Shown here in pieces: positions 6,474 to 12,829 of a DNA stretch of 12,829 bases. Origin of the DNA: an uncultured Flavobacterium sp. (GTDB taxonomy: Bacteria > Bacteroidota > Bacteroidia > Flavobacteriales > Flavobacteriaceae); the NCBI GenBank assembly GCA_946479395.1, contig CAMLFV010000071.1, forward strand, positions 1-12,829. Direction: 5' to 3'. Within the stretch, counting starts at the first letter, position 1; each line of letters opens with the position of its first letter. A program made the position numbers and the translations under genes. Below the pieces are notes generated by a model, which was not told the DNA's origin, did not search any database, and worked only from the letters and a program-made list of their open reading frames with translations.

Positions 6474-7217
6474 TTATTTAATCGATGCAGATAAGTATTC
6501 ACGGTTCATACGTGCAATGTTTTCTAAAGAAATTCCTTTAGGACATTCTACTTCACAAGCTCCGGTGTTAGTACAGTTACCAAAACCTTCGTTATCCATA
6601 GCTTCAACCATGTTTAACACACGCTCTGTAGCTTCAACGCGACCTTGCGGTAACAAAGCAAATTGAGAAACTTTTGCAGAAACGAATAACATAGCTGACG
6701 AGTTTTTACAAGTTGCCACACAAGCACCACAACCAATACATGTAGCAGCATCAAATGCTTTGTCTGCATTGTCTTTACGAATTGGTAATGCGTTAGCATC
6801 TTGCGTGTTTCCTGATGTGTTTACAGATACGAAACCACCTGCATGCTGAATACGGTCAAAAGATCCGCGATCAACCACTAAATCTTTAATTACAGGGAAT
6901 GCTTTTGCACGGAATGGCTCAATATAAATAGTATCACCGTCTTTAAACTTACGCATGTGTAATTGGCAAGTTGTAATACCGCGGTCTGGCCCGTGTGCTT
7001 CACCGTTAATAAATAAAGAACACATACCACAAATACCTTCACGACAATCGTGATCGAATGCTACGGGATCATCTCCTTTTTCAACTAATTCGTTATTTAA
7101 AACGTCTAACATTTCAAGGAATGACATATCAGGTTCAATACCGCCGATTTTATAATCGACCATTTGACCTTTATCTTTTGCGTTTTTTTGACGCCAAATT
7201 TTTAATGTAAGATTCAT
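6474..7217 (-). CDS. sdhB: Succinate dehydrogenase/fumarate reductase iron-sulfur subunit
   Basis: A 247-residue subunit that carries electrons from the FAD of SdhA to the membrane quinone site. All cluster ligands are visible. The [2Fe-2S] cluster uses Cys58, Cys63, Cys66 and Cys84 in a plant-ferredoxin-like domain (about 1-105). In the C-terminal ferredoxin domain, [11 protein letters not shown] gives Cys160, Cys163, Cys166 and Cys170, and Cys215, Cys221 and Cys225 complete the [4Fe-4S] (160, 163, 166, 225) and [3Fe-4S] (170, 215, 221) clusters by family rules. The start at 7217 gives the usual length and lies 63 bp after the sdhA stop. It is the last gene of the sdhCAB operon; a strong hairpin follows its stop. 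Confidence 0.97.
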   Translation of the reverse strand: MNLTLKIWRQKNAKDKGQMVDYKIGGIEPDMSFLEMLDVLNNELVEKGDDPVAFDHDCREGICGMCSLFINGEAHGPDRGITTCQLHMRKFKDGDTIYIEPFRAKAFPVIKDLVVDRGSFDRIQHAGGFVSVNTSGNTQDANALPIRKDNADKAFDAATCIGCGACVATCKNSSAMLFVSAKVSQFALLPQGRVEATERVLNMVEAMDNEGFGNCTNTGACEVECPKGISLENIARMNREYLSASIK

Positions 7218-7280
7218 CTGATTCGAATTTTTACAAAAGAGTAAGATAAAAGACGTTCACCTTTCATCTTTACTCCAATA

Positions 7281-9281
7281 TTATTTATAACTACGAGTTA
7301 CCATTTTAATGTTTTCATATACTAAAGGTTCTTTGTGAAGAACTGCTTCACGTGGATTTCCTTTGTATTCCCAAGCTGCAACATAAGAGAAGTTTTCGTC
7401 ATCGCGTTCTGCTTCACCTTCTGCCGACTGATGTTCTTCACGGAAGTGACCACCACAAGACTCTTCACGGTGTAAAGCATCTTTTGCAAACAATTCACCT
7501 AACTCTAAGAAATCGGCAACGCGTAATGCTTTTTCTAATTCTTGATTGAATGAATCTGCTGTACCTGATACTTTTACGTTTTTGTAGAAATCTTCACGTA
7601 AAGCTGCAATTTCGTCCATAGCTTCGTTTAAACCTTGTTCGTTACGAGCCATACCTACTTTGTTCCACATGATTTTTCCTAGTTTTTTGTGGAAGTAATC
7701 AACCGAATGTGTTCCTTTATTGTTCATTAAATGATCAATCATAGAACGTACATTGTTTTCTGCCTCTACGAACTCAGGTAGATCGGTAGAAATTTTTCCT
7801 GTACGGATATCATCTGCCAAATAATCACCAATTGTATAAGGCAATACAAAGTATCCGTCTGCTAAACCTTGCATTAAAGCTGAAGCTCCTAAGCGGTTAG
7901 CACCGTGATCAGAGAAGTTTGCCTCACCAATACAGTAACATCCTTCAACAGTTGTCATTAAGTTGTAATCAACCCAAACGCCACCCATTGTGTAGTGAAC
8001 CGCAGGATAAATCATCATTGGCGTTTTGTACGGATCCTCGTCTACAATTTTGTAGTACATCTGGAATAAGTTTCCGTATTTGTTTTCAACCACTTTTTGA
8101 CCTAAATCGTAAACCAATTTCGGATCATTTTCATCTAAATGATGAATACGAGCTTGTTCTTTACCATAACGGTCAATTGCAGCAGCGAAATCTAAATAAA
8201 CAGCTTCACCAGTTGCATTTACACCAAAACCTGCATCACAACGTTCTTTAGCCGCACGCGACGCAACGTCACGAGGTACTAAGTTACCGAATGATGGGTA
8301 ACGACGCTCTAAGTAATAATCTCTATCTTCTTCAGCTAAATCGGTAGGTTTCTTTTTACCTTCACGAATTGCCTGTGCATCTTCTAATTTTTTAGGAACC
8401 CAGATACGACCATCGTTACGTAGTGATTCTGACATCAACGTTAATTTAGATTGATGATCACCTGTAACCGGGATACATGTTGGGTGAATCTGCGTGTAAC
8501 AAGGGTTTGCAAAGTAAGCACCACGTTTGTGAGCTTTCCAAGCTGCTGTTACGTTAGATCCCATTGCGTTGGTTGAAAGGAAGAAAACGTTTCCGTAACC
8601 ACCTGTTGCAATAACTACTGCGTGTGCAGAGTGACGTTCGATTTCACCTGTAACCAAATTACGTGCGATAATTCCACGTGCTTTACCATTCACGATTACT
8701 AAATCTAGCATTTCGTGACGGTTGTACATTTTAATTTTTCCACGACCAATTTGGCGGTTCATTGCAGAGTAAGCTCCCAACAATAATTGCTGTCCTGTTT
8801 GACCTTTAGCGTAGAATGTACGTGAAACCTGTGTTCCACCAAATGAACGGTTATCTAATAAACCACCGTACTCACGTGCTAACGGCACACCTTGCGCCAC
8901 ACACTGGTCAATGATGTTTACAGAAACCTCAGCCAAACGGTGAACGTTTGCTTCACGCGCACGGTAATCGCCCCCTTTTACTGTATCGTAAAATAAACGA
9001 TAAATAGAGTCACCATCACCGGCATAATTTTTAGCTGCATTAATACCACCTTGTGCTGCAATAGAGTGTGCACGACGTGGAGAATCTTGGTAACAAAATG
9101 CTTTTACGCTGTAACCTAATTCTGCCAACGTAGCTGCTGCCGAACCACCTGCTAAACCAGTACCAACGATAATTACGTCGATATTTCTTTTGTTAGCCGG
9201 GTTTACTAATTTTATATGATCTTTATAATCGGTCCATTTTGATGAAATAGAACCTTGAGGAATTTTATTATCTAATGCCAT
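7281..9281 (-). CDS. sdhA: Succinate dehydrogenase/fumarate reductase flavoprotein subunit
   Basis: A 666-residue catalytic subunit that oxidises succinate to fumarate in the TCA cycle. I place the start at the ATG at 9281; a TTG two codons upstream is less likely. The FAD-binding motif is VGTGLAGG (Gly40, Gly42, Gly45). His72 in [15 protein letters not shown] is the likely covalent FAD attachment site. Active-site segments are IHPTC (His266, Thr268), PRDVASR with the probable proton-shuttle Arg337, VHYTMGG (His429) and GANRLGAS (Arg463). The length and sequence style fit the Bacillus/Bacteroidota group that works with a single five-helix cytochrome b subunit. It starts 19 bp after the sdhC stop and is followed by sdhB, so the genes form one transcript. 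The sequence alone does not show which direction (succinate oxidation or fumarate reduction) dominates. Confidence 0.97.
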   Translation of the reverse strand: MALDNKIPQGSISSKWTDYKDHIKLVNPANKRNIDVIIVGTGLAGGSAAATLAELGYSVKAFCYQDSPRRAHSIAAQGGINAAKNYAGDGDSIYRLFYDTVKGGDYRAREANVHRLAEVSVNIIDQCVAQGVPLAREYGGLLDNRSFGGTQVSRTFYAKGQTGQQLLLGAYSAMNRQIGRGKIKMYNRHEMLDLVIVNGKARGIIARNLVTGEIERHSAHAVVIATGGYGNVFFLSTNAMGSNVTAAWKAHKRGAYFANPCYTQIHPTCIPVTGDHQSKLTLMSESLRNDGRIWVPKKLEDAQAIREGKKKPTDLAEEDRDYYLERRYPSFGNLVPRDVASRAAKERCDAGFGVNATGEAVYLDFAAAIDRYGKEQARIHHLDENDPKLVYDLGQKVVENKYGNLFQMYYKIVDEDPYKTPMMIYPAVHYTMGGVWVDYNLMTTVEGCYCIGEANFSDHGANRLGASALMQGLADGYFVLPYTIGDYLADDIRTGKISTDLPEFVEAENNVRSMIDHLMNNKGTHSVDYFHKKLGKIMWNKVGMARNEQGLNEAMDEIAALREDFYKNVKVSGTADSFNQELEKALRVADFLELGELFAKDALHREESCGGHFREEHQSAEGEAERDDENFSYVAAWEYKGNPREAVLHKEPLVYENIKMVTRSYK

Positions 9282-9300
9282 AATCAATCTTCTTTATAGA

Positions 9301-10167
9301 TTATTTAATGAAGTAAATGTAAATTGGAATAATTGCAAACAATAATGGAACTACAATTGCAAAAAATTTACCTAATCCGTTAATTAATCCGTTGTATTTA
9401 GGGTTATTAGCACCTAACGACTGGAATGCACTTGCAAAACCATGCATTAAGTGAAATGCCAACACAATCATTGAAAACACATAGAAAATTGTAAAAATTA
9501 ATCCGTATTGTGGATCTTTAAAAAATTCTATAGTGATTTTGTATAAATCTTTATATCCTTCGGCTACTTTAACATCTGTACCTTTTGTGTAAAATTCTTT
9601 GTTATTACGTACATCTAATTCGCCTTCTACTTTATCAAAATAAATTGTTTTGCCCTCTTGGTCTATCATATAAACCATACCACCAGTAGTAGTGTTAATA
9701 CCCTGTGCTTTTAAATCCATACCAGGCATTGGCTGGATATTAACTTCTTGCTGTTGTAACGGCATGTGCGAAAAGTGCATTTTTGCCCAGAAGTTTACCA
9801 TGTGTGTAGCAATAAAAACAAGTAATAAAGTTCCTAAAACCGCCATGTTTCTTGATTGCCAAGTGCTATTTGCTGCTGCATTGTTTTTTACATATCCTAT
9901 CGGGCGCGCTTTTTTGTTTTGAATGGTTAACATGATACCATCTACCGCGTGAAATAAGATTGAAAAATACGTTAGGTAAGATAGAATTTTTACCGCAGGA
10001 TTTGATGTCATGAAGTACGCATACTGATTGAACTGTAAATCGGTTCCGAAAATCAATTGCAAGTTACCTGCTAAGTGACCTACCAAAAACAAGCATAAAA
10101 ATAACCCTGTAAGTGCCATCCAGTATTTTTTACCGATTGACGACTTTAATAGTGCAGATTTTGCCAT
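9301..10167 (-). CDS. sdhC: Succinate dehydrogenase cytochrome b (b558-type) membrane subunit
   Basis: A 288-residue membrane anchor and quinone-reactive subunit. Five hydrophobic segments are seen at about 16-40, 58-82, 108-130, 221-245 and 264-287. Likely haem ligands are His31, His73, His122 and His239 or His242, the pattern of dihaem B-type anchors. No separate sdhD gene is present or needed. An unusual feature is a long hydrophilic loop of about 90 residues between helices 3 and 4 (131-220), including a Met/Gln-rich part (QPMPGM) and a stretch with TGGMVYMIDQEGKTIYFD. From memory, relatives of this family are around 200-260 residues, so about 60 residues look extra. The frame is open throughout, with no sign of frameshift. 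It is the first gene of the operon, with a good promoter at 10206-10232. Confidence 0.95.
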   Translation of the reverse strand: MAKSALLKSSIGKKYWMALTGLFLCLFLVGHLAGNLQLIFGTDLQFNQYAYFMTSNPAVKILSYLTYFSILFHAVDGIMLTIQNKKARPIGYVKNNAAANSTWQSRNMAVLGTLLLVFIATHMVNFWAKMHFSHMPLQQQEVNIQPMPGMDLKAQGINTTTGGMVYMIDQEGKTIYFDKVEGELDVRNNKEFYTKGTDVKVAEGYKDLYKITIEFFKDPQYGLIFTIFYVFSMIVLAFHLMHGFASAFQSLGANNPKYNGLINGLGKFFAIVVPLLFAIIPIYIYFIK

Positions 10168-10205
10168 AATGTAATGTTACTAGTTTTTCTTTTTAAAAAA
10201 TCACA

Positions 10206-10232
10206 CAAAAATACAGCTAATTATAAAAACAA
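10206..10232 (-). promoter_or_regulatory. Bacteroidota-type promoter of sdhCAB
   Basis: On the minus strand, TTG (10230-10232) is followed by a 16-nt spacer and TATTTTTG (10206-10213), an exact fit to the Bacteroidota -7 consensus TAnnTTTG. The ATG of sdhC lies about 38 bp downstream, leaving room for a short leader. The spacer is slightly shorter than the commonly quoted 17-23 nt. Confidence 0.65.
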
Positions 10233-10349
10233 AAAAAATGTTAATTGGTTTATTTCGTTATTTATAATCAGTTTAAACTGCATTTGAAAGAATATTAGAA
10301 AGACCAAACTCGAACGTTAGACTTTAAGACATTTAACTTTTGAATTAAA

Positions 10350-11210
10350 TTATTCGTAACTTTTTGGCATATCGGCATCAACCACTATGATATAGGTTGC
10401 TTTTTTTTGATGTTCTTTTTCCAGCTTCTTTACATTGGCTTGTTCAACAACACTTATGGTTTGTATTTTTAAATTTCTATCGTATTTATTTACATACCAA
10501 GCAATTCCTTCAAAATTATCGCTGTGATACGATCCGTTTAAATGCAGAAAAATACTGTTCGGTTGCAATTCGGTCACTAAAAAATGAGCCATTGTAGCAT
10601 CTTTAATTGCTTGCGATTTAGGGAAATTTTCGTTTGCATGGTTGCTGTCTTTAAACATTTCCATCATTTTTACATAACCCGGCAGGTTTTTATCGTAAGG
10701 AAACGGCAAAGGTGCAATCCACGATTTTTCTTGCATTGACAACGTATCCAAAGCCTCTACTCCTTTTTTGTAAACCAAACTTGCATAACGGCGCGGAACA
10801 TTTGTTGCAACATAATTAATATTATTCTCTTTTGCGAAATTCAACAACGGTTTGTAATCGGTTTTATAGTTATTCCAAAGACGCGCTTCTTTTTCAAAAT
10901 CTTTTTCGTCGAGTTTTCCTTTTACATATTTTTGAAGGATTTCCGCTTGATCACGCTCAAACATTTCTGCTCCGATTATCAGTTTTTTAGATTTATCGGC
11001 ATGCAAACTTTTTGCGACTTTTACCTGAAAATAATGTGCTATGGAATTATTGTGCAATTCTCCAAACAAAACAACATCTGCTTTTTGAAGGTTTTTACTC
11101 ATTTTTTCAAACGATACTTCTTTTCCTTCCGAAGTGAATATTTTATAAGGTTGAACTTGGGCTGAAACAACCGAAGCTGTTAGCAAGAATAAAGCTGTAA
11201 GAAATTTCAT
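10350..11210 (-). CDS. ChaN-like (haem-binding uptake fold) exported protein
   Basis: A 286-residue protein from the ATG at 11210. An upstream ATG at 11288 would add 26 residues ahead of a complete signal peptide and would overlap the promoter and start of the divergent gene, so I reject it. Residues 1-18 are a Sec signal (MKFLTALFLLTASVVSAQ); there is no lipobox, unlike Campylobacter ChaN. The mature protein has the family's VVLFGELHNN (47-55), an IIGAEMFERD segment (78-87), NYVATNVPRRYA (132-143) and HLNGSYHSDNFEG (223-235). The family (Cofac_haem_bdg/DUF399) includes ChaN of Campylobacter, which binds haem and is thought to act in iron uptake; haem binding here is inferred. It lies upstream of sdhC on the same strand, with 182 bp between, and is divergent from the aminopeptidase gene. 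Confidence 0.85.
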   Translation of the reverse strand: MKFLTALFLLTASVVSAQVQPYKIFTSEGKEVSFEKMSKNLQKADVVLFGELHNNSIAHYFQVKVAKSLHADKSKKLIIGAEMFERDQAEILQKYVKGKLDEKDFEKEARLWNNYKTDYKPLLNFAKENNINYVATNVPRRYASLVYKKGVEALDTLSMQEKSWIAPLPFPYDKNLPGYVKMMEMFKDSNHANENFPKSQAIKDATMAHFLVTELQPNSIFLHLNGSYHSDNFEGIAWYVNKYDRNLKIQTISVVEQANVKKLEKEHQKKATYIIVVDADMPKSYE

Positions 11211-11232
11211 AAAACTTTTAGTATTTTTTAAA

Positions 11233-11262
11233 TTGATGAAATAGAATAAGTATGTAAATTTG
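11233..11262 (+). promoter_or_regulatory. Bacteroidota-type promoter of the aminopeptidase P gene
   Basis: TTG at 11233-11235, a 19-nt spacer and TAAATTTG at 11255-11262 fit the Bacteroidota promoter consensus (TTG, 17-23 nt, TAnnTTTG) exactly. The ATG of the plus-strand gene is 31 bp downstream. The TTG within this box is the reason why a start at 11260 is implausible for the gene. Confidence 0.7.
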
Positions 11263-11292
11263 ATAAAATCAAAGTATTTAAAGTTCAAAACT

Positions 11293-12585
11293 ATGAAATA
11301 TCATCAAATAGACCGAAATCTTTTTATAAAAAACCGTAAAAAGTTTGTTGGTCAAATGGCTCCGCAAAGTTTAGCCGTATTTAATTCTAACGACATTTAT
11401 CCGGTTTCTGCCGATTCTACTTTACCTTTTGCACAACATCGAGATATTTTTTACTTATCGGGTGTAGATCAAGAAGAATCTATCTTGGTTATTTTTCCTG
11501 ATGCGTACGAAGAAAAACACCGCGAAGTTTTATTCTTGCGAGAAACCAACGAACACATTGCTATTTGGGAAGGCGAAAAACTAACGAAAGAACGTGCTTT
11601 TGAAGTTTCGGGCATTAAAACGGTTTACTGGCTTTCTGATTTTCCTACGATTTTTAGAAAAATGATGTTTGAAGCGGAAAATGTGTACATTAATAATAAT
11701 GAACATTACCGTGCTTCGGTTGAAACAGAAACACGCGAAGATCGATTCATTAAAAAAATGAAAAATGATTTTCCGGGACATCAATATTTAAGATCAAACC
11801 CAATTTTACAGCGTTTGCGTTCGGTAAAAGAACCACAAGAAATTGCGTTGATTCAACAGGCTTGCGATATCACCGAGAAAGGTTTCCGCAGAATTTTAGG
11901 TTTTGTAAAACCTGGTGTTTGGGAATATGAAATTGAAGCAGAGTTTGCGCATGAATTTTTACGTAACCGATCGAAAGGTTTTGCGTACACACCAATTATT
12001 GCAAGTGGAAACAATGCTAATGTGTTGCATTACATTGAAAACAACCAACAATGTAAAGATGGCGATTTAATTTTGTTTGATGTTGCGGCAGAATATGCTA
12101 ATTACGCATCAGATTTATCGAGAACGATTCCTGTTAGCGGTCGCTACACAGCTCGCCAACGCGAGGTTTACGATGCGGTTTTACGTTGTAAAAAAGCTGC
12201 TGAAACATTATTGGTTGCTGGTAACAACTGGTACGATTACCACAAGGAAATGGGTAAGATTTATACGTCAGAATTATTAGGTTTAGGTTTATTGGATAAA
12301 GCCGATGTACAAAATGAAAACCCAGACTGGCCGGCTTATAAAAAGTATATGATGCACGGAACATCGCACCACATGGGATTAGACACGCACGATTACGGAA
12401 TTTTAACCGATAATTTTGTGGAAGGTATGGTGTTTACAAACGAACCTGGTTTTTATATTCCTGCCGAAGGTTTTGGCATTCGTTTAGAAGACGATTATGT
12501 GATTCAAAACCAAGGTTTGCCATTGAATTTAATGAAAAACATTCCGTTGGAAGCTGCCGAAATTGAAGATTTAATGAATAGATAG
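11293..12585 (+). CDS. pepP: Xaa-Pro aminopeptidase (aminopeptidase P, M24B family)
   Basis: A 430-residue cytosolic metallopeptidase that removes the N-terminal residue when proline is second. An N-terminal creatinase-like domain (about 1-170) is followed by the pita-bread catalytic domain (about 175-430). Probable dimetal ligands are Asp263 and Asp274 in LFDVAAEYANYASDLSRT, His359 in HGTSHHMGLD, Glu384 in FTNEPGFY and Glu399 in GIRLEDD. His355 and His366 occupy the accessory catalytic positions known from Escherichia coli PepP. The length is close to that of E. coli PepP (about 440). I chose the ATG at 11293; an upstream TTG at 11260 lies inside the promoter box. The gene stands alone, divergent from the ChaN-like gene, and ends at a strong hairpin. 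Confidence 0.95.
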   Translation: MKYHQIDRNLFIKNRKKFVGQMAPQSLAVFNSNDIYPVSADSTLPFAQHRDIFYLSGVDQEESILVIFPDAYEEKHREVLFLRETNEHIAIWEGEKLTKERAFEVSGIKTVYWLSDFPTIFRKMMFEAENVYINNNEHYRASVETETREDRFIKKMKNDFPGHQYLRSNPILQRLRSVKEPQEIALIQQACDITEKGFRRILGFVKPGVWEYEIEAEFAHEFLRNRSKGFAYTPIIASGNNANVLHYIENNQQCKDGDLILFDVAAEYANYASDLSRTIPVSGRYTARQREVYDAVLRCKKAAETLLVAGNNWYDYHKEMGKIYTSELLGLGLLDKADVQNENPDWPAYKKYMMHGTSHHMGLDTHDYGILTDNFVEGMVFTNEPGFYIPAEGFGIRLEDDYVIQNQGLPLNLMKNIPLEAAEIEDLMNR

Positions 12586-12609
12586 TTTTTAAACTGTAAT
12601 TTATAAATT

Positions 12610-12644
12610 AAACTCCGACAGAGTTCAGAACTCTGTCGGAGTTT
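12610..12644. terminator. Strong bidirectional terminator with 16-bp perfect stem
   Basis: A 16-nt arm (AAACTCCGACAGAGTT, 12610-12625) and its exact complement (12629-12644) enclose a 3-nt loop. A T-rich stretch follows on the plus strand. The stem sits between the aminopeptidase stop and the stop codon of the facing partial gene (12645), so it can serve both. Confidence 0.85.
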
Positions 12645-12829
12645 TTATTTTACTTTTTTAAGAACTGTAAATTCTTTTCCAATTTCTTTAGTTCGATTTT
12701 TACAATCATAAACTGATCCTAAAAAATAAAATTTATCAGCAAAACCAATTCTAACTATTTTTTCTTGATGTTCTTCATTTTCAAAATTAAGAATAATACT
12801 ATCTGTCTTAATGTTCCAAGTTCCTTCAC
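12645..12829 (-). CDS. C-terminal part of an unidentified small protein, cut by the window edge
   Basis: The minus-strand frame is open from the window end to a TAA at 12645, giving 60 residues. The visible part reads GTWNIKTDSIILNFEN, then a charged stretch, then VRIGFADKFYFLGSVYDC and a lysine-rich end. The GTW...I..DSI pattern resembles small beta-strand proteins of Bacteroidota that describe themselves as copper-resistance/NlpE-like or lipocalin-like lipoproteins, but I cannot assign a family. It faces the aminopeptidase gene and shares its terminator. Codon use looks like that of its neighbours, which supports a real gene. Confidence 0.6.
   Translation of the reverse strand, partial: EGTWNIKTDSIILNFENEEHQEKIVRIGFADKFYFLGSVYDCKNRTKEIGKEFTVLKKVK

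Noticed and set aside
7919..8251. 110-codon plus-strand open frame inside sdhA
   Set aside because: It is wholly antisense to conserved SdhA active-site segments and has a low-complexity His/Gln/Leu-rich translation typical of a shadow frame.
10306..10325. Imperfect palindrome (8 of 10 pairs) centred on AACGTT between the ChaN-like gene and sdhC
   Set aside because: It could be an operator or weak terminator, but the match is imperfect, it lacks a T-run and it lies far from the sdh promoter; too weak to call.
11210..11292. Promoter for the ChaN-like gene on the minus strand
   Set aside because: Sequences such as ATACTTTG and TATTCTAT occur, but none fits TAnnTTTG with a TTG at the right distance.

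Overview
The window is AT-rich DNA from a member of the Bacteroidota, most likely family Flavobacteriaceae (genus not resolved). The reasons are: a protein with a type IX secretion (T9SS) C-terminal sorting domain; a three-subunit succinate dehydrogenase in the order sdhC-sdhA-sdhB with a single five-helix cytochrome b subunit; promoters of the Bacteroidota type (TTG, spacer, TAnnTTTG); and no clear Shine-Dalgarno sequences ahead of the starts.

Layout. Positions 1-360 hold the 3' end of a ComF-type phosphoribosyltransferase gene, followed on the same strand by a gene for an Ig-like-domain lipoprotein (406-2010). Facing it on the minus strand is a gene for a T9SS-exported protein (2041-3015). 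Then comes a 569-bp stretch with no intact gene (3016-3584). It contains two gene remnants: the last 20 or so codons of a second copy of the nitrilase/omega-amidase gene (3101-3163, minus) and the last 98 codons of a second copy of the lipoprotein gene (3245-3538, plus, two internal stops). After it, all on the minus strand, lie a baeRF/Balon-like eRF1-related gene (3585-4658), the intact omega-amidase gene (4769-5536), a gene for an exported protein I do not recognise (5567-6394), the sdhCAB operon (6474-10167, read right to left) and a ChaN-like gene (10350-11210). An aminopeptidase P gene runs on the plus strand (11293-12585). The window ends in the 3' part of a small minus-strand gene (12645-12829).

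How the parts fit together. SdhC anchors the complex in the membrane and carries haem, SdhA oxidises succinate on FAD, and SdhB passes electrons through three Fe-S clusters. The operon has a good promoter in front of sdhC and a strong hairpin after sdhB. The other genes are housekeeping or envelope functions with no obvious shared pathway.

The most unusual part is 1717-4828. The pattern 'lipoprotein 3' end, cargo gene, nitrilase 3' end' occurs twice in a row. The cargo is the T9SS protein in the first unit and the eRF1-like protein in the second, and the inner boundary is reduced to remnants. This looks like the scar of a tandem duplication or of recombination between two divergent versions of the locus. 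I see no CRISPR array, tRNA, rRNA, transposase or prophage, and no clearly new multi-gene system.
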